Of a DNA stretch of 64,000 bases, positions 31,889-39,019 are shown piece after piece. The notes below the pieces were generated by a model. The model did no database searches and was not told the origin of the DNA. It was given only the letters and a program-made list of their open reading frames with translations. Origin of the DNA: Aquisediminimonas profunda. Its GTDB lineage: Bacteria; Pseudomonadota; Alphaproteobacteria; Sphingomonadales; Sphingomonadaceae. The stretch is from the NCBI RefSeq assembly GCF_019443285.1, contig NZ_CP080327.1, positions 2,786,001-2,850,000 on the forward strand. Direction: 5' to 3'. How positions within the stretch are numbered: the stretch's first letter is position 1; each line of letters starts with the position of its first letter. A program made the translations under genes and the position numbers.

Positions 31889-32733
31889 ACCGGCCGCTCA
31901 TTGAGCAGGTTCCGAACCAGATCCTGCATCGTCGCGTCGAAACGCGCGAGGACGTCATGATCTTCGGCGGTATCGAAATGGCTTACCAGTTCCCTGCCAT
32001 TCCATCTGTGCAGCGCATAGGCGGGTGGATCGGCAATGATCATGGGTCGGCCATCGGGCTTTTCGGGGTCGATCCGGCTGAGGTCGAGCGCCACTTGCGG
32101 GGCGGTTGACGCGCAGATGGAAATCGTCTTCCCGCGCCAGCCGACCGAGATCGGGCGGTGGACATGGCCGCAGATGATGCCGGCAATCTGATCGTGACCA
32201 TCTACCGCGTCGGCAACGCGATGAACCCAGGGCTCATCGGGGTGCGTGTTCATCCATTCGACTCCGACTTCAACCGGCGGATGATGCATGATGATCAGCG
32301 TCTGCACGTCCGGCTTTTCCGCCAGACGCGCTTTGAGCCACGCGGCCCGCGTTTCGCAAAAGGCTCCGCCGTGACGCCCTTCCTCCAGAGTATCAAGAAA
32401 CAGGATACGGAGGCCTGACAATTCATGCTCATACTGGACAAAGCCGTCAGCCGTCGGCGTTTCCGGAAAGCATTCGACAAAATTTTGGCGAAGATCGTGG
32501 TTCCCAAGACAATACAGCACCGGAAAGGGGCATCCGGCAAAGGCATCGCGCAGACGGCGATAGGACTCCGAATCCCCACGGTCGACAAGGTCGCCGGTCG
32601 CAAGCAGCACGTCCGGCCTTGGCGAGAGGGCTGACAGGCGGCGGACGACCTGATCAAGGCGCTGCCGATTGAATTCCTCGGGGTTGTCCGGCTCGAAACC
32701 CAGGTGAATGTCCGTGACCTGCGCGATCAGCAT
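31885..32733 (-). CDS. CpdA-type class III cyclic-nucleotide phosphodiesterase
   Basis: A 282-residue cytosolic metallophosphoesterase of the CpdA/GpdQ family, which hydrolyses 3',5'-cAMP or related phosphodiesters with a dinuclear metal site. All metal motifs are visible: DIH (D8, H10), TGDLVDRG (D48), GNHD (N78, H79), MHHPPV and GHVH. I used the ATG at 32733, 14 nt after the decahaem cytochrome stop; an ATG at 32850 would overlap that gene by 104 nt. It is the last gene of the operon whose first gene carries two cyclic-nucleotide-binding domains, so it may reset that signal. Substrate (cAMP versus glycerophosphodiesters) is inferred, not shown. Confidence 0.85.
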   Translation of the reverse strand: MLIAQVTDIHLGFEPDNPEEFNRQRLDQVVRRLSALSPRPDVLLATGDLVDRGDSESYRRLRDAFAGCPFPVLYCLGNHDLRQNFVECFPETPTADGFVQYEHELSGLRILFLDTLEEGRHGGAFCETRAAWLKARLAEKPDVQTLIIMHHPPVEVGVEWMNTHPDEPWVHRVADAVDGHDQIAGIICGHVHRPISVGWRGKTISICASTAPQVALDLSRIDPEKPDGRPMIIADPPAYALHRWNGRELVSHFDTAEDHDVLARFDATMQDLVRNLLNERPV

Positions 32734-32746
32734 GGAAAGCGGGCCT

Positions 32747-34576
32747 TCATCGGGCGCTCGCAAGAGTTCCGCGACCCTGCGCGTGGCCCTTCGTCCGATC
32801 GACTTTTTGGCGAGCAAGCCAAGGCGCGCCTGCATCGATGTGGTAATCATGGCACATTGCGCAACTGGATTCGACCGGTGTCTTGACGGGTTTCAACCGA
32901 CTGCCGCTTTCTCCAACATGGCAGGTGCGGCAACTTGCCAGATCCGGCAGGAGCAAATCGGTCGCCGCCTTTGACCTGTCTGCTGCATGGCAACTTGTGC
33001 AGGCTTCCGAGCGATGCGCATTATGATCGAACCAGCCCTTCTTCATATAACGATCCGGCTGGTAAACCTTGCCGATGTGGAAGGGCGCCGATCCATTTCC
33101 TGTGGGCGTCACAACATGGCAATCAAAGCATGCCCCGCCGCGCGAAAAGACGGCCTGCACTGCCTCCTCTGCCTGCCCGCCATAGGCCCGGGCACCTGCA
33201 ACATAATCCTGTGATGTCTCAGCCGCTGCATAGTCGCCCGGCCTGCGCCGCGCCATTCCGCCCAGGCTGATTGGCCGGTCTGGCCCTGTCGAGCGATAAA
33301 AGGCGCGAAGATCGGCAACAACCTGCGCCGGATCGCCATGGCGCAGGGTTCGGAACGTCCCGCCGATCCTGTCGAACGCAAGACTGTGGCACATGCCGCA
33401 ATTGCGTTCCATTTCCACTGGCCTGAACCGCGTACCGTCAGCCGTCGGCGTGTGACAGTCCTTGCAGGCGAGGCTATCTCCGAAGCCCTGGTCTGCCTTC
33501 ATCGTCTGGGCCATGCGGGCGATGCTGCCGCCCCTGGCAAGATGAATGGCATGCGGGAATTTGAGGCCATTATTGTCCACCGGATGTGCGTTGAATGAAA
33601 CGCGACGGTACAGCCGATTGCCCCGCGCGTCTGTGCCGGCCGTCACAGCGGGCATGAATTCCGGGTGATCCGTTCCAAAGTCATCTGCGTTCTTGAGTTT
33701 GGTATCCGTCAGCCGTGTATTCAGCGAACCATGGCAATCCGTGCAGAAGGCCTGAGCTGTGGGCGGCATGCGGCCGGCGCCTTCATGTTCTGTATGGCAA
33801 TCGACACAACGACCCGCCGGATGGTTGAATGCGGTCTGGAACAGGCCCTTTATGCGCCCCCCGATCCCGGGCGGCTCCTTGGCCAACGCGATCCGGGCGG
33901 GATCCGCATGCGCATGAGCATCATCCTTGTGGCAGGTCATGCAGGCCGTATCCCGTACAGCTTCAAACTTGTTCACATGGCAAGCCTGACAATTGTTCAT
34001 GAGGCTCTTGTGGGCAATACTCAACGGCCCACTTGACCACATCCGGTCGGCATGAAAGCCGGGAGAGCGCTTCGCCACTCCGTGAGATGTCGCGTAGGTG
34101 AAAATGGGCCAGATGAGGAAGATCAACAGCACAGCGCCAATCAGGCTCCACGCCACAGGCCTGCGGCCCGGCAGCAAGCCTTTGAGCGTGAACAGCCCGA
34201 TTTCCTCTTTCGCTTCGCTTGCATCCGAAAGAGCCTCGACCCGCTCGACGGTCAGGACAGCGGCACCATCTTCTGCAGAAACGCCTATGCGATGTCCGCC
34301 GAAGCGAAGTTCCGCCCCGACTGCGGGATCGATCCGGGCCTGCAGCGCACTGCGCCCTTCAATTTCGAATGGCAGACCGCAGGTGGAGTCGATCTCCAGC
34401 TCGCCACCGGTCTGCATTTTGACCTGCGCATGATGAAGTTCGACCGCAAGATCGGCGAGATGGATTTCGCTGCTGGCATCGCGACCGATTGCAATGGAAT
34501 CCGCTTCATGCCGGGCCGTGCGGACGATTTCACGCCCTTCGGAAGTGCGGGACAGCTGGCGGACGATGAAGGTCAT
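32747..34576 (-). CDS. FHA-domain membrane-anchored decahaem cytochrome c
   Basis: A 609-residue protein with an unusual layout. Residues 1-112 resemble a forkhead-associated (FHA) domain (IAIGRDASSEIHLADL with G31, R32; LHHAQV with H49), though the usual Ser-Arg before that His is Glu-Leu. One membrane helix spans about 140-163. The rest should be periplasmic and has ten CxxCH haem c sites beginning at C196, C212, C257, C278, C371, C393, C483, C526, C549 and C572. It resembles the cytochrome c3/c7 superfamily of multihaem electron carriers. Upstream genes encode a diheme-b-like membrane protein and a cytosolic flavo-FeS protein; 11 nt separate it from the former. Likely the periplasmic electron exit of a membrane complex; acceptor unknown. 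Confidence 0.9.
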   Translation of the reverse strand: MTFIVRQLSRTSEGREIVRTARHEADSIAIGRDASSEIHLADLAVELHHAQVKMQTGGELEIDSTCGLPFEIEGRSALQARIDPAVGAELRFGGHRIGVSAEDGAAVLTVERVEALSDASEAKEEIGLFTLKGLLPGRRPVAWSLIGAVLLIFLIWPIFTYATSHGVAKRSPGFHADRMWSSGPLSIAHKSLMNNCQACHVNKFEAVRDTACMTCHKDDAHAHADPARIALAKEPPGIGGRIKGLFQTAFNHPAGRCVDCHTEHEGAGRMPPTAQAFCTDCHGSLNTRLTDTKLKNADDFGTDHPEFMPAVTAGTDARGNRLYRRVSFNAHPVDNNGLKFPHAIHLARGGSIARMAQTMKADQGFGDSLACKDCHTPTADGTRFRPVEMERNCGMCHSLAFDRIGGTFRTLRHGDPAQVVADLRAFYRSTGPDRPISLGGMARRRPGDYAAAETSQDYVAGARAYGGQAEEAVQAVFSRGGACFDCHVVTPTGNGSAPFHIGKVYQPDRYMKKGWFDHNAHRSEACTSCHAADRSKAATDLLLPDLASCRTCHVGESGSRLKPVKTPVESSCAMCHDYHIDAGAPWLARQKVDRTKGHAQGRGTLASAR

Positions 34577-34587
34577 TGGCCCCGCCC

Positions 34588-35475
34588 CTACCAGTAGAAG
34601 AAAACGCTGATGATGTGCGCGAACAAGGCCGCCAGCAGCGCGAATGTGAGGGGAACATGGACATAGAGCCAGATTTCTAGAAGCGCCTTCAGCCGAAGGT
34701 GTCGCCGCACGCGTGCAAGCATCGCTTCCTTGCGCGAAAGCAGGGCATCGACCTTTTCCAAGGGATCATTGCCCAATTTCGGCTTGTAGGCATTCTCGGT
34801 GCGGACCGCAGCCTGGGCCGCGCGCGTCTCGCAGTCCGGATAATTGCCGGACAGGCGCTGCCACAAGCTGCCGCCAAAGGGATCCTGCTCAAGCGAGGAG
34901 CGGACCAGTTCAGCCTGACGGAGCTCAAGGGGTTGTGCAGCTTCATGAAGTTGCCTGTCGATCGCACGGAGGCTTTCCAGCATTTGAGCTTCGGTCATCT
35001 CGTCGCGGTTGGCACTCATGGCTCGGGGAAGGGTCGCATAGGCGGAAACGCCAAAAATTCCCGACACGATAACGAACATCATCAGGACATAGGCCAGCGT
35101 ATGAACATTCCATCCAAACTGGAAACCGGTATGAAGCGTCCCAATCACGATCAGGCTGAGCCCGAGATAGACATGTGCCGACGTCCAGGCCTTGAGCGAC
35201 CACGCTCCCGGAGTCATTGTCCGCTTGCGCAGGCCGAGAAGTGTCAGCCAGACAATCAACCCGGCGCCTACAGTGCCCAGAATATAACCATACCAGCTTC
35301 CCCCATTCGGGCGCGGCTGCACATCAATCAGCAGATAGGCCAGGATCGCAAGCAGCGAGACCGAACCCGCAACCTTAAGCCACTGGAAATTGTTGTGGCG
35401 CAGGAAACCGTCATGCGCACCGTCACTGCGGATTCGGCCGGTCTGCATCGCACGGCGCGGGGCTTCGCTGGCCAT
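34588..35475 (-). CDS. Five-helix membrane protein with cytochrome-b-like paired histidines
   Basis: A 295-residue inner-membrane protein with predicted helices at about 33-51, 62-82, 98-117, 124-146 and 270-294, and a hydrophilic loop (about 150-260) between helices 4 and 5. Helix 3 carries H101 and H115; helix 5 carries H273 and H287. Two helices each with two His 14 residues apart are the arrangement that holds two b haems in cytochrome b, so a diheme-b role is inferred. Positive-inside residues (LRKR at 82-85; RRHLRLK before helix 5) put the big loop in the cytosol, where it could dock the flavo-FeS protein. Its ATG shares one base with the stop of that gene (TGATG). Confidence 0.85.
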   Translation of the reverse strand: MASEAPRRAMQTGRIRSDGAHDGFLRHNNFQWLKVAGSVSLLAILAYLLIDVQPRPNGGSWYGYILGTVGAGLIVWLTLLGLRKRTMTPGAWSLKAWTSAHVYLGLSLIVIGTLHTGFQFGWNVHTLAYVLMMFVIVSGIFGVSAYATLPRAMSANRDEMTEAQMLESLRAIDRQLHEAAQPLELRQAELVRSSLEQDPFGGSLWQRLSGNYPDCETRAAQAAVRTENAYKPKLGNDPLEKVDALLSRKEAMLARVRRHLRLKALLEIWLYVHVPLTFALLAALFAHIISVFFYW

Positions 35476-37955
35476 CAGCGATCCTCCCGTTCAAGCCGTG
35501 CGACGGAAAGGAATTGCTCTGGCGCGACACGGATCGCGGCTCCGGTCGGGCAGGCCCGAACACAGGCAGGACCACCTTCCAGCCCCGAACACATGTCGCA
35601 TTTGATGGCCTTCTTGGCCTTTTCCTCAGCTGGGTCCTTGTTGGCATAGGACCAGGCCTTGCTCGGCTCTCCAGGCCCGGGACCCTTTCCGAACAGCAGC
35701 CAGCTCAAAAGGCTCGGCTTCTTCGGCGGAACGGAATCCATCCGGATCACCTTGTAAGGGCAATTGCGCTGACAATTGCCACACCCGATGCAGGTATCGT
35801 CGATGAACACTTCGCCATCCGGCCCTCGGTGGATGGCATTGGGTGGGCAATCGGCCATGCAGTGCGGATGTTCGCAATGCCGACACGATGTGGGAACGTG
35901 CAGATGCGCATAGGTCCGGCCAGCCTCGCGATCGAGACGCGACAGCCCATCATGACTGTCTGCGCAGGCCTTTTCGCAATTGTCACATCCGACGCACAGG
36001 TTTTCGTCGATCAGCAGAACGTCGGTTGCCTCGCCGATACCGTTTTCAACCAGGAAATTGGCGACGTTGGAATACATATCGACGACGCCCGAGAAACTGT
36101 CTTTCTTGGCCTCGATAAAGGCATTGATGTCCTGTCGACTGGCCATGTCCTTTTGCAGCTTGTCCAGAAGCTGAGGCTTGGCCGCAAGCAGCGTGCGAAA
36201 CGCAGCGCCCTGCAGCTTGATCACTTCGGACTTGATTGCAGCCCGGACTGTCGCTGTCCTAAGGCCTCCCCCGATCAGTGCCATTTCGCCGACGTAAGAC
36301 CCGGCGGGGAGGTAATTGAGAAAGACCGGCTTTCCGCCCACGGCTTTCTCCACAACCATCGAGCCTTGACGAATGACGTAGATGTCATCGCCTTCTTCGC
36401 CTTCCGAGATGATCGGCTTGCCCGCGCTGACCGTCAGGATTTCATAGCTGTCGAGCACCTCCTTCAGATCTTCGGATTTGAGTCCGGAGCCGAACATCTG
36501 CAGCAACTGCCGCTCTGTTGATATGCGCTCAATCGCTCGTTTGGCGGCTGGGACCGAGGACTGAAGCTTCAGGGCTGCGGAGCGTGACACTTCAACGCAA
36601 ATGCTGTCCTCGGCAGCCACCACAGTCGCGCCCCGTCGACGCCCTGAAATCAGGCCGACCTCTCCCACGATCAGGCCTGTTTCGATTGGAACAGTTTTGC
36701 TTGGATCGACCGGGTCAACCTGTACAAGGACGGAGCCGCTGGCGATGCCGAAAAGGGAAGACCCTGGGTCATTCCGGACGAAGATGGTTTCACCCTTGCG
36801 ATAGGCCCGCGCTTCGGAATCCAGCATGAATTCTCGCATTTGGAGCGGAGAGAGATCATTGAGGATTACAATGTTCGAACGCAGGAATTCGAGCCATTCG
36901 TCAACACTTCGTTTGCCCGGAAGGCCCTTGAATTTGGCTTCGAGGATCGGCTCGTCCGCCGGCTTCAGGTCCGTATTGCCGTTTATGAACTCGACCACGT
37001 CATGGCCCTGGTTCATGCAATGCTTGATCAGCGGGTAGCCGGCGAGCGCGCCGATCACGAATATGCCGGGGTTCGTCGTCTCGAAGGTCGGGGTCAGCTT
37101 CGGATAGGAGACCCTGTCGTCACTCGTGAATTCGACTCCGCAACTTTCGACAAACTTCCGCGGTGGGGCCGAACCCATGCGCGCGATGATCCTGTCACAT
37201 TTAACCCGAACTTCGCCATCTGCTGTATCAAATGTGATGAAACCCGGCTCCACCATTGTTGGCGTTGTGTTGGCCCTGACGATGATTCTCCCTGCATCGC
37301 GGGCAGCGAACAAGGCTTTGACATTGGCGTCTTTCGCGGTTGAAAATTCAGGGCCGCGATTGACGATCGTGACGATGTTGCGCTGTTCTGGATCTGCTGC
37401 CAGCCCGAGAGCATTCTCAATCCCCGCGTCGCCGCCCCCGACTACACTGATATGTTCGTCAATATATTCCCCGGGATCGTCGAGCTGATACTGAATATGC
37501 GGCAGGTCGAAACCCGGGCAGCGCAACATGTTCGGATTGCCTTGCGTACCAATCGCAAGGATCACGTTCTCGGCAGTCACGATATCACCGTTGGTCAGCT
37601 CAAGCTTGAAGTCGCCCTTTTTGCCGGTGATGGCCTTGATCTCTGCATTCTTGCGGACGTTGACATTGTTGGCCGCGGTCTGAAGATCCCACGTATCAAG
37701 CACGGATTCGCGCTTGCCAGCCGCAAAGTCGACGTCGGACCTAAGCACAAGCTGGCTTGGCGTCGCCATGACATGCTTGCCCTTCTGATATTTGTAGATC
37801 GTATCAGAAAGATGATCCGTCTTTTCGAGCAGGATATGAGAAAGGCCGAGTTTCGCCGCACGCGAAGCCGCGCTCAGGCCAGCGGGCCCGGAACCGACAA
37901 TTGCGATCCGCAATGGCTGCGACAAAGTTCCCACCCCCCACTGCACTGACCCCAT
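35475..37955 (-). CDS. Flavoprotein with two cNMP-binding domains and four [4Fe-4S] clusters
   Basis: An 826-residue cytosolic protein (no signal peptide) combining three modules. Residues about 15-330 are a thioredoxin-reductase-like FAD/NAD(P) oxidoreductase: GSGPAG (21-26) for FAD and GGGDAG (173-178) for NAD(P)H; no CxxC redox disulfide is seen. Residues about 365-480 and 490-605 are two cyclic-nucleotide-binding domains; the second has a canonical phosphate-binding cassette (G556, E557, R566), the first a near-canonical one (G431, E432, R440/R441). Residues 650-805 form a DmsB/HybA-type ferredoxin module with 16 Cys (C654, 657, 660, 664; C691, 694, 699, 703; C722, 725, 728, 732; C786, 789, 798, 802). 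First gene of the operon; the ATG at 37955 is preceded by no strong ribosome site, so a nearby GTG/TTG is possible. Confidence 0.9.
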   Translation of the reverse strand: MGSVQWGVGTLSQPLRIAIVGSGPAGLSAASRAAKLGLSHILLEKTDHLSDTIYKYQKGKHVMATPSQLVLRSDVDFAAGKRESVLDTWDLQTAANNVNVRKNAEIKAITGKKGDFKLELTNGDIVTAENVILAIGTQGNPNMLRCPGFDLPHIQYQLDDPGEYIDEHISVVGGGDAGIENALGLAADPEQRNIVTIVNRGPEFSTAKDANVKALFAARDAGRIIVRANTTPTMVEPGFITFDTADGEVRVKCDRIIARMGSAPPRKFVESCGVEFTSDDRVSYPKLTPTFETTNPGIFVIGALAGYPLIKHCMNQGHDVVEFINGNTDLKPADEPILEAKFKGLPGKRSVDEWLEFLRSNIVILNDLSPLQMREFMLDSEARAYRKGETIFVRNDPGSSLFGIASGSVLVQVDPVDPSKTVPIETGLIVGEVGLISGRRRGATVVAAEDSICVEVSRSAALKLQSSVPAAKRAIERISTERQLLQMFGSGLKSEDLKEVLDSYEILTVSAGKPIISEGEEGDDIYVIRQGSMVVEKAVGGKPVFLNYLPAGSYVGEMALIGGGLRTATVRAAIKSEVIKLQGAAFRTLLAAKPQLLDKLQKDMASRQDINAFIEAKKDSFSGVVDMYSNVANFLVENGIGEATDVLLIDENLCVGCDNCEKACADSHDGLSRLDREAGRTYAHLHVPTSCRHCEHPHCMADCPPNAIHRGPDGEVFIDDTCIGCGNCQRNCPYKVIRMDSVPPKKPSLLSWLLFGKGPGPGEPSKAWSYANKDPAEEKAKKAIKCDMCSGLEGGPACVRACPTGAAIRVAPEQFLSVARLEREDR

Positions 37956-37991
37956 ACCACCTGCCGATACGCAGGCTCGAGACGAATTCAG

Positions 37992-38011
37992 GTGCGGACC
38001 CTGAACCGCAC
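37992..38011. promoter_or_regulatory. Dyad in the divergent promoter region of the cytochrome operon
   Basis: GTGCGG at 37992-37997 and CCGCAC at 38006-38011 form a 6-bp inverted repeat with 8-nt spacing, 37-56 nt upstream of the flavoprotein start. A direct repeat CAGCAACAGGC (38057-38067, 38069-38079) precedes the divergent TPR gene. Neither matches FNR or CRP consensus. Candidate operator only. Confidence 0.25.
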
Positions 38012-38083
38012 TCTATCATCTTGATCATTCGGCGCTAGACTGCAAACTGCAAATTTCAGCAACAGGCTCAGCAACAGGCGGGC

Positions 38084-39019
38084 ATGACAAAACCAATCAG
38101 CACAACTTCAAGGGGAACCCGGATGATTCTGGGTATGTCTGCCCTAGTCGCAGGAGCTGCGGTAGGACTGGCCATCAGCCGGCACGTTTCGGTGGATGAA
38201 CCCGATGCCGCCTTCGAGACAGGTGCGGTCACCCCAGATCCGGTCGCAGCCATTTCTCGTCTGGAAGCAAGACTGAAGGACAATCCCAAGGATGCAAACG
38301 GCTGGGGCACACTAGCTTCCGCTTTTTTCCAGAACGGCAAATTCGCTGAGGCCGCGACTGCCTATGCGCGCGCCGTGCAGGTTGATCCGCGCAACGCAGA
38401 TTACTGGTCCGCTCTTGGCGAAGCCAGGGTGATGGCGGGCCCGGGCAATGTTCCAGCCGAAGCGAAGCAAGCGTTCGAAAGGGCTCTCGCGATTGCTCCA
38501 AAGGATCCGCGCGCCCGTTATTTCTTGGGCGTTGATCGGGACCTGTCAGGCGACCACAGGGGAGCAATTGAGGCATGGCTGGCCTTGCTCGCAGACACGC
38601 CAGCAGGTGCGCCATGGGAGCAGGATGTCCGTCGCCTGATCCAGCAGGTTGGCGCGAAGGAAAAGATAGAAGTTGCGAGCCGCCTGTCTGCGCTCAAGCA
38701 GCCCGCACCGAGCGATGGGGCAGCGATTGCAACCGCTGCCATTCCCGGACCAAGTCGTCAGGAAATGCAAGCCGCCGCGCAGATGCCCAAGGGCCAGCAA
38801 GATGCCATGATCCAGTCGATGGTTGATGGGCTTGAGGCAAAATTGAAGGCCAATCCGAGGAATTTACAAGGCTGGATCATGCTGATGCGAAGCCGCATGT
38901 CGCTTGGGCAAACAGCCCGAGCTACTGCGGCCTATTCAAATGCCCGTGCGGCTTTCAATCAGGATGCTGCGACGCTCCGGCAGATTGATGACGCCGCGCG
39001 CAGCCTTGGCATCAGTTGA
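38084..39019 (+). CDS. CcmI/CycH-like cytochrome c maturation TPR protein
   Basis: A 311-residue protein with one N-terminal membrane helix (about 14-32) and periplasmic tetratricopeptide repeats (about 50-170), then a second repeat block near 245-300 with the motif VDGLEAKLKANPRNLQGWIML typical of CcmI/CycH haem-ligation helpers. CcmI presents apocytochrome c to the haem lyase. It is not next to other ccm genes but diverges from the decahaem cytochrome operon (128-nt spacer), which suggests a dedicated role in attaching its haems. The call rests on motif resemblance; a general TPR function is the alternative. Confidence 0.75.
   Translation: MTKPISTTSRGTRMILGMSALVAGAAVGLAISRHVSVDEPDAAFETGAVTPDPVAAISRLEARLKDNPKDANGWGTLASAFFQNGKFAEAATAYARAVQVDPRNADYWSALGEARVMAGPGNVPAEAKQAFERALAIAPKDPRARYFLGVDRDLSGDHRGAIEAWLALLADTPAGAPWEQDVRRLIQQVGAKEKIEVASRLSALKQPAPSDGAAIATAAIPGPSRQEMQAAAQMPKGQQDAMIQSMVDGLEAKLKANPRNLQGWIMLMRSRMSLGQTARATAAYSNARAAFNQDAATLRQIDDAARSLGIS

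Noticed and set aside
35514-36521. 335-codon plus-strand open frame inside the flavo-FeS gene
   Set aside because: Antisense of Cys-rich ferredoxin and cNMP coding sequence; the minus-strand frame has complete domains.
37956-38083. FNR or CRP box before the cytochrome operon
   Set aside because: I searched for TTGAT-N4-ATCAA and TGTGA-N6-TCACA; only a TTGAT half-site is present, so oxygen or CRP control is not supported.
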